A stretch of 64,000 bases of DNA from Triplophysa rosa (lineage: Eukaryota > Chordata > Actinopteri > Cypriniformes > Nemacheilidae): positions 23,677,572 through 23,741,571 of the forward strand of contig NC_079899.1 of the NCBI RefSeq assembly GCF_024868665.1. The letters are read 5' to 3'. Position 1 is the first letter of the stretch. Every line of letters starts with the position of its first letter. Made by a program: the position numbers and the translations under genes. Below, piece by piece: positions 36,010 through 50,500 of this stretch. The notes below the pieces were generated by a model. The model did not search any database, was not told the DNA's origin, and saw only the letters and a program-made list of their open reading frames with translations.

Positions 36010-38509
36010 GTAAGCCTTAAGCCTTTATTTTCATATCGCCACGCCTATCGATGTTATCGTTGCAAAAGTTCAGTCATGACTTAATAATACGAAAAAAGCA
36101 AAGCTTGTGTTTTGATTTTAATCGGGTTGACAGGAGATGTGGTTCTCGAATGGATTGGAGCTGAATGAACTACTTTACTGTGTACGTTTTACTAAGAAAA
36201 ACTGCAACAAGTAACATGTTAAACCCACTTGTTACATTTCTGCTACAATGTACACTTGATACAATGTATACTTTGATACAAACGCACGTCTCCAGGACAC
36301 ATTAGCTGTGTTATCAATAGCACGTGAGCTCCCTATCTAGACAGACTGCAGTTTTGAGTCGCTTGGAAGATTTGGAGACATCAGACTAGCATTATTTATC
36401 CATACAAAAAAAAGTTGCAATACATGGATAATTGCGCAGTAGTGTATGTTAAACAGACAGCTGTGGTAATACTGTTGTGCTGTCTTGTAAGTGTATATTC
36501 GCAGCTCACTAGGGTTTGACACACGGACATTGTCTCCTCGCATGTATCATGTTGCATGCGTATGTGCAAGGTGAGATGAAGTATACTGTGTCCAGTCAGA
36601 AAAGCCCGGCTTTCTGAACACATACATGAATATCACAAGCATGGCACGGGATGTTACATGTGCACTTCGGAGGGCAAAAAACAAGATATCGACATTGGAG
36701 AATGAGCTGTCATCGAAGTGAGTGTAATGTGATGTCAGTTATTCACCTGCCAGATGGGAGTGAGCAATTGAACATTGCACGAGCAAGTATCTGTGGACAG
36801 GCAAAAACAACTTTTGATGTGTGCTGAGTTTTGTTTGGTAAACTGTGTTTTAAGAGGGTGTCTGTGGAATGTGCATGGATGATAAGATGCCATACTTCAT
36901 TACTGGCAGCTGATTCCATATAGGGGTGTGTGTCAATTCTGTCAGGTGTACTGTTAAGATATAGTGTTGTGTGTTTGTTTTCTTTAAAGGCGGGATAACA
37001 TGCTATGTCATGCATTCTGACTTCTTTACACTGTTAAACGTGCTGGCTTCTCATGCTTAACATGGTCAACTTGATAAAAAAAACGAGTTGGACGTATGAC
37101 ATAGTATTTCTGTGCTCGATACACTCCCCCAGCACTCCAACTTGTTTAGGAAAGTTTTTTATAAGTCTGGATCCCTGTTTTGTAACAAGGCAAAAGAAAT
37201 AGCCCGCCCACGCGTCAACCGACAAGCGATAGGAAGACCCGCTTATCGAGATTGGCTGCGCTGTGGGTGTGCAGCTGCAGCTCGGTACACTTGGGATGGT
37301 GAGAGAAGTTGAGGTGTGTTTGTTTGTTCACGGCATTTCAGTGATGGATGTTATATAAACGGTGGATATAACGCTGGATTTGGAGATAGTTTGATAGATG
37401 GCGCGGTCCCAGCGCTAAAACATGCCGGACATGAACCGCACGCTGTTAGTGAAACTAAGTCATATGTCTGTGTTTGGTTGTTAATCGGCGCGTACGTGCA
37501 TGATAAGGGATTAATGCCAAGATGTGTTGTGTGCTCGTGCTGTAGTTGCGTCCCCCCTGCCTGCCTCCAGCAGCTCGTGTTTTTCCGGAAATAATCGAAC
37601 AGCTGTATCTCTCTTTTATAAATTTGATCAAACTAAATACTCTTCGAAGACGAGACGTATGCATTACTACTGTATAGGTACTCAAGATTAATATGAGATC
37701 GGCAGAAACTGCGTGTTATCCCATCTTTGAGTTTGAAGCAAGTCCTATAAGTGATTAAATTAGTTTGGCCCTAAATGTATTTGGACGCCTGTCACACCAG
37801 AAAAAAAGATACAAATGTCTTTGCATTTAGCAAGCGACAATGTTAAACTCTCAGAACTGACTTCACTCTTCCAAGCTTTTTTTGTTTGTAAGGACTTTTT
37901 AACAATCTTGTGATTTTTGGTGGTTGCATGAAGTTATTTCTTCTCATGTTCTCGTGTGTTGTCAGAGTGACCACATGTGTATTCCTCTGTTGCTTTTTGT
38001 CTTGTTAAAAAAGTGTTCTTTGTCTTTTGATTTCTTATTTTGTTTTCTAATTCATACATTTTATAAGTGTTCAAAATCATCTTTGGGGCTGGTATACTTG
38101 ATTTAACTAAACTTTAATAGGTCTAGCAGTGTCGCTTTTATTCATTTTTGACTGAATTTGGAACTTTCTCGTGCCTTAAATTAGATTCAATGTTTTCTAA
38201 CGTTTGAATAATTGCATTCTAACACATACATTTCTCATTATAAGGTTACATCCTTGTGGTTTGGGATTACAAGGAACATTAGAGAACCCATTTATTATAT
38301 ATGCAGCATTACTTTTCTCTCACACACACACACAGAGGATTTGATGTGTAGCCTGTGAGCTCCTGAAAACATTGCTAAAGAGATTAGTCTGACCCACACT
38401 GGGCGCTAGTAAACATGACCAGAAACCCAACACAAAGAGCCTGAGCATCTACAGAGATGCATTACGGAAGCGAGTTATTAATGCTGATGTTCTGTCTGTC
38501 TGTTTAAAG
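36010..38509 (+). other. 5' intron of the plus-strand gene
   Basis: No convincing exon. Contains the THAP-like fragment at 37310-37420; otherwise nothing recognised. Confidence 0.45.
37310..37420 (+). pseudogene. THAP zinc-finger fragment
   Basis: Reads FVCSRHFSDGCYINGGYNAG then FGDSLIDGAVPAL. This is the C-terminal half of a THAP domain (the CxxH and aromatic residues, then the GAVP motif). The N-terminal half with the first two cysteines is absent, so it is probably a transposon remnant or a broken gene. Confidence 0.6.
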
Positions 38510-38595
38510 GGAGAGCTGATCTGAGAGTGAAGATGATCAGCTGTCGTGGATGCACAAACAGGAACTGAGGGATTCACTGTTTGATATGTACAAAG
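38510..38595 (+). CDS. mipol1-like 5' exon with candidate start
   Basis: Acceptor TTTAAAG and donor AAAG|GTGAGT. An in-frame TGA precedes the ATG at 38550, which reads MHKQELRDSLFDMYK, phase 1 out. This joins 51530 in phase. Whether it belongs to the mipol1-like transcript is inferred. Confidence 0.5.
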
Positions 38596-41500
38596 GTGAG
38601 TGAACGTTTTGTGATTGTTGGAGACAAAGGTGAAGTTGTTGAATGCATGTCATGTTAAATGCATGCCGCATTGTGATCTGCTTGGTCATATATAGAATTT
38701 TTTTACATTTTGTGTACTTTAGATTTACTGTACTTTTAGATTTCTATACAGAGCTATACTAAACTTTTTTTTGTAAATCAGATTTTAATGCATACTTTCT
38801 GACATAGCGAACACTGACTGTATAGTATTTAAATGGCAAAATGAACACAGTATAGTGTAAGCTAGATACTTTTACATTTCCAATTTAAATTCAGAATAAT
38901 CAGAATGATATGAATTTAAGAGCCAAGCTGATTTAAGGAAGGATCATGTTTATGTTATAGCTTGAAATGTAATATGGTAGTTTTATTTAAACCAGTTTGT
39001 TGATAATGTGGCTTTCATAGGAACCAAAACTTGGTTTAGTAAATAAATCATTTGAAAAAGGATGCATTCTAGATTCTGGACACAAGATGGCCCCCTTATC
39101 ACATCAAATGATTGTGAGACGCTCTGCATGGCTGAAAGGAAAGGCAAACTATAAGAGGTAGTCATTTAATCATGTAAATCCCAGGAAAGGAAATTAATAT
39201 TTATTGATTTTCAAAACATTTCAGACACCAAAGGGTCTGAGAAAATATTCCATTAGAACTTAATGATCCGAAAGGATTTACAAACCCTGCTAATAGAGTA
39301 TAATACCCTTTACAAAAGCACTAAAGGAGTGCAATGGTGTAGTGATGGTATCTGATGATAATACCATCTGGAGTATTTTGATATATACCATAATGTTGAA
39401 AGATTACCATATTTAAGCACCATAGCATTTACGTTTTTATCACCATGGTACCATGTCCAAAAGAAATGGTAGTACCGTAGTGCTTTTTGGTAAAAATGTA
39501 AATAATGCGTTGTGTAAATCTAGATGTTGAGTTGGCACTGCAGGCCCATGTAATCAATGTGTATGTGTGTGTTGGAGAGCTTTACAGAACATCATTTGAG
39601 CTTTAGTCGCAGGGATGTGCACCGTAAAGAGCACAGATAAGGTTCGATACATTATACCGTCATGTCTGTTTGTGTTTCGGATATAATGTCAGGCTTGCTG
39701 TTTCTCTATGTGCTGACACATTCTGCAGCAGAGCAGCCCAACCCAAAGCATTTCAGCCTTGAGATGGGTGGAGGCTTGGACCTGAAACAGGATCTACTTA
39801 GCATGTATCCTGATATCTTAGACGGCAGGCGTGTATGCGTGTGTGCATATGCGTGTGTGCCTGCCGGCATATGGCTGGATGCCCGTTTTTATAGCTTTGT
39901 TTGCGTTTGAAGCGCAGACGTACGTCTGCCTCTTACAAACACAAGCGTATGTGTTGTCATCGTGTTGTCAAACTGTGTGAAGGGTGTATTCATATCGAAT
40001 TCTTGAGTTTAAAGGGATAGAAAACTGTTATACAAAACATCGCGCTTGTCAAATCAAACCCTAGAATAAAATTATAGGATGATTTACAATTTGGGATTTT
40101 GCAAGTGATATTTACATTTATCTGGATTTACATATTGTTCATAAAACAAATAGCTTTACTAGTTTTGAAAGTAAATTAACTTCTGTGCCTTGTATTTCTT
40201 TGTAAATGCCTCTCTGGTTTGGGAGTGCACCACTTTTATAATGATGTTGAATTGTTTATTTTCCACGCTACTAACATGTTGAATTTATTTTCTGCTAAAG
40301 AGCGGTGAGAAAGTAAGAAATCACATTTTTGAACCAAAATCAAACGCCATCCTCATGCGTCCGTTTCCCTGCTGTTTTTATTTGTCTCACGTGGTTTGGG
40401 ATAAGCCCGCTGCTGTAGGCTGGGTCATGTTATTACAACCGACCCCGGGATTGTTTTCCTGCATGGTATAAACTGTCCTTTTGCGGTGCAAATTCAAAGC
40501 ACACACACCACGTCCATCATAACAAACATGTAAAGTTTCCTATGGAGTTGAATTGGCCTTCCCGACAAGAGCAGGAATAGGGCTACAGTCTCAACAAGCT
40601 TTGTTCTTAGCAGGTGAAACGACCTTTGACGTAACCCCTCGCGCCCCCTCCCCCTGCGCGAGCCGGCCGGCAGGAAAACGTGCTGTTCGGACCCATCACC
40701 CCTGGTACGGTGTGGTCCCTCCTTGGCTTTCCGACAGCCACCCACTCCGATCCTGCGTCTCGCTCCCTCTTCGTAGCTCTTCGCTTCATGAAGGGCAAGA
40801 GAAGCGCCGGCGACCCCTTCGCGGCTTCTTTGTGGGTCCTATTGAAGTTCAAAATCCCTGGGATAGAGTGCCGTGTGGCCCAGCGGGCCTAACTCCCTAA
40901 GTGGGTGGTCCACCAGTGACAGTGGGATTCCACAGGGCTCTGTCCCATCTTTTGTGTCTCTGTGTTGGTTTAAGGAATAGACCTAGGAAGGGCACTGCTT
41001 AACTGTTTAAGCCTGGTTACTGTGATCTGAAACCAAACAAACCTAGTTGAAAAGCCTGCACACTCACAAACACACAAAGACTCGGGCTTTAACACCCAGG
41101 CAGAGGTTGGCATCTCTCCGATGGGTCTTGAAATGAAGAATTTTGCTGGATTTTTGGGTAAATCTCATCAATCGATCATATTTCACCCCTACATCAAAAT
41201 AAAAAAAAGCATTAAAACCATTACGATCTTTTTGCATTGACATGAATTTTTATGAAGGTACAAATCATTTTCCTTTAAATTCTCTTTGGTCTGAATGAAT
41301 GAGTTTTGGGTTTTCTTGTCATTTCCATTATTTCCATTTCATTTTTAATGTAATAGCATTGTTTTGCTTAAAATGAGCATAAATTAAAGGGATATTCCAC
41401 CCAAAAATGAAAATTCTGTCACCATTTATCCAACCCAAACCCCCCCCCAAATTATTCCAAATCTGTATATATTTCTTTGTTCTGTTGAAGACAAAGAAAG

Positions 41501-44500
41501 ATATTTGGAAACATGTTAGCAACTGATATTTCTCTGAGACATCATTGACTGCCATAGTAGGAAAAATTAAGATGGTAGTAAATGGTGCCCCAGAACTGTT
41601 TGCTTTTCTAAATTCTTCAAAATATCACATTTTGTGTTCAACAGAACTACTATTGACTAGTCAATGTTGACCCAGAATTGTCAGTTGCTAACATTTTCCA
41701 TATCTATTTTTGTGTTTAACCGAACAAAGAAATTTATACAGGTTTGGAACAACTTGAGGGTTCATGACAGAATTTTCATTTTTGGGTGAACTATGCAAAA
41801 CAACAAATCATAAACACAATTTAGATTAATATCTTATTTTCTGCTTTATTCTAATAAAAGTTAGATTTGTTTGCACTTTAATAATGTTATTTGGAATGGG
41901 TCAGAGAAAATATTGCTAAACAATAGGCTTTATTTTATTTGAACTAAATAGCTGTACTTATTTCTTTAGATTTTTGGCGTGAAATATAACCGGATAAGTT
42001 AACAGGTTTTGTGAGATTTAACATGCATGTGTGTTTGTGTTAAACCTCACCATAAAAATGAAATAGTTTTAATGTAAATCGTTCAACCAATTTTTGCGTG
42101 AAATGTCTATGAGAATATGTCGGGCCGTTTCGTAATTTATATAATTATTTTACCCCTTAAAGGAATAATTCACCTAAAAATGAAATTTCTGTCATGGTTT
42201 ACTCACCCTCGTCATTTCAAACCTGTATGACTTTCTGTTCTGCAGAACACAAAAGAAGATAGTTTGAAGAATGTTTGTAACCAAACTTCCATTTAATGAA
42301 AACAAAAACATTTATCATAATATTTTCATTTTGAACAATGTAAGAGTAAATAAATGTCAGAATTAAAATTTTTGGGTGAACTATTCCTTGTAGACTCTTG
42401 TAGCTTTTCAATGATGGAATAAACATATTGTATCAGGTCAGAGTCACAGAGGTTCTGTTCCATCATGCGTCTCTTAAGAATCATACCGGCGCTGCTATGT
42501 TCTCTATCGTCTCTCTTGCCACCCAGTTGCGAGCAGGGATTCCAGACGACCTAGTGATGGCCCATGAAACAGGCAGGAAAACAAACACGGCTTGCTTCGC
42601 TGTGAACCACAGATGCTTGGGAACTGTTTGAACAGGGAGCAATTTAAACAGTCACTCCTGTGGCCGGTCTTCAAACATCGAGTGGTAATGAGGACGAAGG
42701 ACCCGGTCCTGTGGCCCCCGGCCTCCCCTTCGCTTTTCAACACATTCACGCTCCCAAAGGAGGCAGGACCAACAATGACGGGCCACTTTCACAGAGTGGC
42801 AGTTTTACTGCCTTTTTACCTACTTGTATTCGGGGAATGTTTGTCAAACTCAGAACCATTGCGCAGACAGTTGACACTTGAGTGGGGGAATTTATTGAGC
42901 GGCCTGAAGAGTCCTGTTGAGAAACATTGGATTGAAATGCTTTGTCCTGAGGTTAAAAAATAGCAGGTCCTTGTGTAAACGAATGAGCAGGCTTGTGTGA
43001 ACCCGCAACAGCAAAATTTGACAGATTTGTGCATTCGTTCTGCATTATGCATATTTGTGTATTAATGTTTTGGCCTATTTGTAAATGCTCTCAGCTGCTC
43101 ATAAAAGTGTAGCACTCCGTTTTAAAGCCATTGCACAACACATTGCACAAAGCGTACCGATTTAGTGTGGGTCTAACCATTGTATTGTCCTCTGATGCAA
43201 AGGTTTTAATAACTTGATCGTCCTATAGAGTAAAGCATCATGTTCTTTCGCATGTGTTTGAGAGATGGTCATGTGACCACTATTGTACAATAGCTGCTCT
43301 GTAAATATTTGCGGTGATGTACATCCTTGCACACACAGTACCTCCCGCAAGTCTCTCTGCATGTGTCCCGCAATTGTGCCGATGTCGCCCAAGTGCCCAT
43401 ACTATACCAATATCGCACATTAATACAAACTTTGTTTGTTCCCAAATGTTCCGTTGTAAAAAAAAACCCAGTGCTATTTAAAGCGGTTTGTTTGATGGAC
43501 AGGTCGAGGCACAAGCGTCTGTCATTATTAACGCTGGAAGAAAGAGAAAAGGGCTGTTTGGATTTGACGCCTCTGCGTTGCCCGTAGTTGAGCTTTGCAG
43601 GTCGTGTTAGAGAAAGGATTTCCTGAACAAAGGAAGACGTGTTTGTCGAGGATCCTCGCACCACTAGCTATGTGTGTGTTTTAGCGCCGGGCGTTGAGGT
43701 GACATGCAGCTCTTTAAATGTTGCTCTGGAAAGCGGGTTAAATGTTGACTTGATATGAAAGTTTTATGTTTGGTGGATGCTGAGGGATATAATACCTGTA
43801 GGAATATTTGTATTATCGTTAGAAAGATCAAAGGACAATGAATATGGTTTATTTGCTTACTCTTATAAAAACTTACAGTGTTAACAATGGTTTCTGCCTA
43901 AAGCTTCTACAAGTTTTGGAATCGTTTTCTTCTGTACTTTTTACTATTGTTACTGTAAGTTCTGAGTTTGTCATTTTCTTAAGTTTAATTAAATGTTTAA
44001 TGGCAGTGGCTTTGCTATGGTTTACCATGGGCCCCTAAGATGGGTTATGGCTGATACAATGCTGATTTATATTTTCATATAATATATATAATGTATAATA
44101 TTTATAGGCCAAATTCAGATCATTTAAAACATAATAACTATACATTTTTAGTAAATTGAGATTGAGGTAGTGGTTCTAATGGCAAATATTTTTCTACTTC
44201 TATTTTGAAACTGTCAAATCAATAAATAATTAATATTTTAGTATAACGCTATAACAGTAAATGCAGATGTAGGATATGTAGTTATTTTATTGTAAGAACA
44301 TTCCAAGAGAAAATCAAGCTTGTGGTTGACATTTGTAGATTATTCATTTAGCAGATGCTTTAATTCAAAGTGATTTACAAACCGAGGACTGGTACATAAT
44401 TGTACAATACATTTGTATTTGAAAGTAGGTCTACATAGAAGATCGATGTGTCGAAACTTGTACGGCTTTCTGTAAAAACAGCACAGAGTTGAGAAGGCGA

Positions 44501-47500
44501 AACTCTTGGCCGGAATGTCTTTCATAAAGCGGCTGACCTTGCGTTGACTCTCTCGGCGAGCCCCACCTCTCCTGTTTGGCGTCTCTTCGATGAGTAATAA
44601 CAGTCTTACGGCCGGTGACGCCACCTTGCACTATAGTTTCACAATCTCTCTGGCCACAATAAGGCTTTGTTTTCTCTGTGCCCGAGTTAAAATGTCGAAA
44701 GGAATGTGCTTGAAGTATTTTGTTTTGATCGGCAAAAGAGCAAGGGTGGTCAGAAATAAAAGCATTTGTTTTTATAAGAATTCTTAGAACGTCTCTGCTG
44801 GAAATTGAGTAAACGCAATAGGATTTCTTCAGGTCTTTGACTACCAGTCAAACGTTTGGGCACGTCTTATTTTTGATTCTTTAAAGTAGCCGCTTATTGC
44901 ATAAATCTGCAGCTCTGTGAGCATTTTCTCTCTTCATGAGGTGCAGCATGGGATGTCTTTGTAAATGCATTATTTATAATTTTCTACAAAAATAATTTCA
45001 GGCATTAAACAAGTCGAAAGTCAAGACTTTAGAGGAACAAAAATCACGTGAAATGTAACTTTTGACTTCTTGTTTACATTTAAGAAAAGTTCGAACATGT
45101 AGAATTTTCTCATATTTCAAGAAATCATTTCTTTCATGCGAATGATGATATCTCTCTTTTTGTGTTGCAGAAGTGTTACAGTATTTGATATATGATTGAA
45201 ACCTTCTTTCCTCTTGTTTCGACTGCATTAAGCTCATCTTTAAATAACTCTCTTCACCCTCCCAAATGTTAGCCAATGCAAATCTCAGCTTAGTCCATAT
45301 TTACACAGCCAATTTTGAGGTTACATTCTGCAGATGAATTATCCAATCGCTGAAATATTCACTCTTGACATCCCATTGCAGAATTGATATGAAACGTGCT
45401 GTTTGGCTAAGTGCTTACAAATACAGACCTTTTAAAATTCATTTTTGATGACTGTGACAACCTCACTTTGACAAATACAGTCGTGGCATGACGCTGCAAA
45501 CCTTTGCTGCGGGAGAAATTAAATCAAATGCTTTTCTGCATAGTTAAAAGCAGCGACAAAAGAAATGTGCAATTGTTAAAGCGCCACTTTGTGCAAAAAT
45601 ATATATTTGAAATTGTTCACGCTGAGTATTTTGCTTGACTTTAAGTAATAGATTATTTAGAAATAAATAAGTAATGTTGCAACAGGTTTATTTGCTGTAG
45701 TATGAAATCAGGCTGCTTTAAAGTACTGTTTTAATCATTTCTAGGTTATTTCTGAAATATAATGTGTATTAACAATTGAAAGTTTAACTGTTTGGTTTAC
45801 TTAAATGTCTGGTTTTATTAAATCATTGTTTATGACTTTCTGTAATTGACTTTTGTATATATTGAATATGTAGTGCATTATAACAAAATATATGGTATAA
45901 TTTCAATAAGCAATATTAATTATTAATCAGATTACAGTGTAACTATTTGCTTAGTTTATAATGAATAAATTATATGATTTATTCAATGATTTATCTGTAT
46001 TGTAAGATTAAACATGTCTGACAAAGGTCATATTGGTTCAAACTGTAATTTATTCAGCATATCCAATAATATCCAACAGTATTTGTATTGTTTGAACACA
46101 AACTGAATTTATGTCATCACAATATCAAATACCCCAAACAGAGTATTCAAGGTTGATTTATCAGACATCTCGAGGGGCAGTTTTCCTGCATCTTATTCAT
46201 TCGGTTGTGGGGTGAGGGAGCAGTCTCTCGACTCGCGCTTCCCTCGCACCCAAATGAGTTGGATCTGGGGAAATTGAGGCACTCATCCTGGTAGATTTGG
46301 AGGGTCATTTCTCCTCCCCCGTTAATACAAGAGGATCAGCGAATCGTGGCCTGATAGACACCACCAAAGATGGATCCATCAGAGGGATCCGAGATGCAAG
46401 CGCTAGCTCATTTCCCACAGGCTCAATTCAATTATCACCGCGCCTGCTCCGACTATGAGCTTTATGCCTATAAGACGTGCGGCCCTGCCTCACAGATCCT
46501 GTGCTACTCTCACTATGAGATATCTCCACCGTCTAAGAAACATAAAGTCTACCTGAAGAATTGTCGAGTAATGCCAGGAATTATGGTTTCATTTGAGAGA
46601 CTGCGTATCTAAAGACCTTAAAGTGACATTGACTTCCAAGTGAATCGTTTTTTTTCGTGAATAGTTCATTTTTTTATAGTTTATCTTTACATAAATCATA
46701 AGGACGGATTAGTTTATCTTTAAATAGATGGGACAGTTTCACATTTTGATTACTGTACTTTTTCACTATATCCAGGACATTTGTCAATAATGATTGATAT
46801 GTGATCCGTACGATATTTGCTGTATATATACAGTATATATATATAATATATATTGCTGAATGTGACTAACATTTGCAAGTGTAACAAAATCTTTTTGTTT
46901 TATTTTATTTCAATCTTTTTGTTTATTTGAATGGCATTAAACATCTTAAAAGTGATCTTTTTTTGTTCTAATAATAGATTTTTTTTTGTAGTTCAGTAAA
47001 ATGTGAATTGTCTGCAAACTTTGTGTTAATGTGAATTCCAAAATCCAGTTATTTTTATTTCTACACACAATAAAAACATTCATTTTTTATGTATAACTGT
47101 CCATTTCAACAGGTCATGTTGGCTTCGTGAAAATAAAAAAACAGAAATATTTTTATATTTGTGCTCATAAAAAAAATCATTTTTATGAAGTTAGATTTTT
47201 TTTCCATTCTGTCTCATTCAGTTTCACAGTCAAGCTGAAAAGCAATATTATTATCATCATCATTAGCTGTTTAAAAATGAAAAATAAATAACACCAACAA
47301 TCTCCTGTATGTCACCGATTGACAAAACAGTTTCTATTGCAAATATCTTTCAACAAGTCAACAAAATCGTTTGATCCCAAAAAATTTAAGACCGTTCAGA
47401 GCTTCACGACATCCCGTGACAATCAAATTACACGGTGGGGCACCCTGCGTGTCCCTTCCCACCTCCCCTGTAGAAAAGATCTTGTTTATCCATATCAAAT

Positions 47501-50500
47501 CGGCTCATGTCTGCCTTTTCCTTTCCAGCCCCAAGCATGCTGTACAATTAAAGCTGATTTAAGACTCTCTCCACTTTAATGTCCATATCAAAATTCATAA
47601 AGAATCGGTAAGATGAGAATCCTGAGCTGGTAGATTCACGGGGATTTCGCATGAAGCTCGTTTAATCAGGATAACACTGTTATTAATATTCATAAAGCCA
47701 GCTGGAATACAAATGACAGGCCGAGGAATCCGGAAACTTTTTTTGCCCGAGGAAACGCGTTTAAATGCAGCTTAAAAAATTAATGGAATTGAGTTTATTT
47801 TAGAGGAAAACGCCGCGCCCCCCTCACCGAGCGATTGAAATTGGGCTTAGACATTTCTTTTTGAAGAATTCCATCTTTGACAGACATCAAAGGCGTTTTC
47901 AATGAATGCGACGCATGAATGGTCATTTAAAAGGATTTAAAGACATTACACTGCAATAATTGTACATGAATAATAAGTGGCCCACCGAGGCAATTAGCTT
48001 AAAGTCTACAAGATGAGAAAATGAAGATCACTGAGTGACAGCAAAGGACAAATTGAAATGAGAAAAGTTTGAAGGAAGGATAAAGTGGTTTTAAGTGGCA
48101 AACGCTGCTTTGTAAGAATTCGGGGCGTCTTTTACGTTTGATGTCGGTTTATAACCGATTAATATTTCTTTATGTACCGATGTTTCATTATTGTGAGCGA
48201 ACCTTTGTGAAATGTTATCTAAAGACGTGACAACTAATTCTGAAATGCATTACAAGTTTATTTAATAAGCAGTGACTTTCACAGACCTTGTTGCGTAGAT
48301 GGTTTCATAAATTTTGATATTGTTTCACACGGTATACTTAAAAAAAGTTGTATTTATCTATGTTTTGTATAATTTATTTTTCTCTTTAATTATTAATCTG
48401 TTCCCCCTGTATCTCACTACACTGTTTTCAACTAAAATCTGACAACTTTTATGCATTTTGGTCGTTTATTTATTGGGCAAGGGCATTTTGGTTGCCTGAA
48501 AATGCAAACTTTTGAAAGCTGTTTTCAGAGTGCAAGTTTTTAAAACAATACTATTATGGTCGGTGTGTAAACTACAAAAACGTGCATTTGTGAAAACGAT
48601 GACATCACGCACATGTATATGTTGTGTTTCTTTGCAAAGTGACATCACTAGCTAATGGCATAATATGGTCTTGTTTTTAGTCGTTTTGACAGCGTTGTTG
48701 TCACAATTGTTTCCCTCGCAGTTTTGTTGTTTCAGTGTAGTTTTTTTAAGTTGACCCAACCTGCAGTTGCATGTTAACATGTTAAAGTGAATGAACAAAT
48801 TCAGACACTGCAACTCGTGTCAGCCTAAAAATGACATTATAACAACTAAACTGTGAAACCATTTTTACTGTGTATGTAGGGAAACTTTTCAGAAATGTCA
48901 AGGAAAAACTTTGTTTTTGTACATTCTTGTTATGTAAATTTACCCAAAGTTACTTGAAAAATGTTTTGCTTTTGCAGGAATATGATTTTGTCGTATGCAA
49001 TTGCTGTATTGTTGTGTATATGGTCAATTAATTTGGATGCGATTTGAATGCATTGCTTAAGCACAATAATAGGTTATCCCCATTACTTTTGCGTGAATGT
49101 ATTTTCAGTCCTGTCCTGTGAGCACTAAGGTTAATAGCTCGTTAATCTATCATGAAACTCCTGCAGATTATGTAGAAAATGTAGATGCGATGCTAATTCA
49201 CCATCTGGAGCGGCAGCCAAACAGAAACGGGCCTCCTCTATTGCACCTCGCACAATTCCAACTTTCATTAAACCAGAACGAGCGCTTCTCTGTTTTTCAA
49301 TATCGGATTATTGGATGGTATCAATTTCATTAGGTTTTTCGGGGGTGATTCTCCCAGGAAATCACTGAATCGGCCCAAATTTATTTGGTAAAGCGCTCCT
49401 TTGGGGGAACCGTTTCGTGCATCTCACCCGAAATGAGGAGAACATGAAAAGGTCACGTTTGTATGCTTTGCCTTGTTTCTTTTCCTTTCTGTCTTTCTAA
49501 AGCTGCTTTCTCCTGTTAGCGTTCAAGGATTACCAGGCGTTTTAGCCGTACCTAATATCTTGAAACTCTTTCTTCATCCTCGTCTTCCTCTCCGTCCCTG
49601 CGAGAGGGCGGCATGCGGGGCCCGCTCCTGTTCGGAGTCTATCACTGAGATTAATGGAGCCCCGTGGTGTTTGGCACAAAAAGCCAGTTGTCCGTTCACG
49701 CCTGAGCTGAATAGCGTGTGAGGGTGTGTGAGCTGTGTGTGCTGGCTAACAGCGCAGGGATAACGTTCCACTGGCATCTGCCCCAGGGGTCAACCCCACC
49801 CGCCGAGCCGCAACCTCCCAAGAGCGCTCTCGCTCTTTCACTCTCTTTTTCTCACTTCTTTTAAAATGTATTCTCACCTCTTTCTTCCTCTTTCTCCCAT
49901 GATGCCCCTAGACCTTTAGATCCTCGTCCTGACCTCGGTTTCCTTTCCCATGAAATTGATCCTAATTTGTCCAGTGATTTACGTATTTACATAGAGCCTC
50001 AAGAAAAAGCCCATGAAATCGAAAATGTCGTTGTGGCTTTTGTGGCAGAGACCAGGGGATGAAAAAGTGCAAAATATGATAACGCAAATAACAAAATGCA
50101 ACTAATATTTTGGCAAAGCTACTTAAAAAGATTGATCAGTTTTTTCAAGCAGAGTAGAAAGCACGTCCAATATTTTTTGTTGTTGGTGACATCAAATTCT
50201 GTTTTGTTTAAACATACGAATAGTATGTTTGGTCTGTTTTATCACTTAGTATCGTAACTATCAAATTTACATTCATGTCTATGGTGTTTTCAACAACGTT
50301 TGCGAAGCAGCTTTACTATAAGCACATTTTTGCACAAATAAATAAGGAAAAAAGAGATAAAAACGTGGCAATTATAAATGCATAGTATTGCAAATAAATG
50401 CCAATTGGCGCCCAACGGGGACTATACGTTTGTCCAATAAAATGCTTGAAGTGCTTATGCCTTCTAACAAAAGTATCAAATCATGATTCATGGCTGTCAA

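Noticed and set aside
42428..42963. Overlapping plus-strand ORFs of 67, 123 and 73 codons
   Set aside because: Several frames are open at once, with no splice sites or homology; probably chance in GC-balanced DNA.
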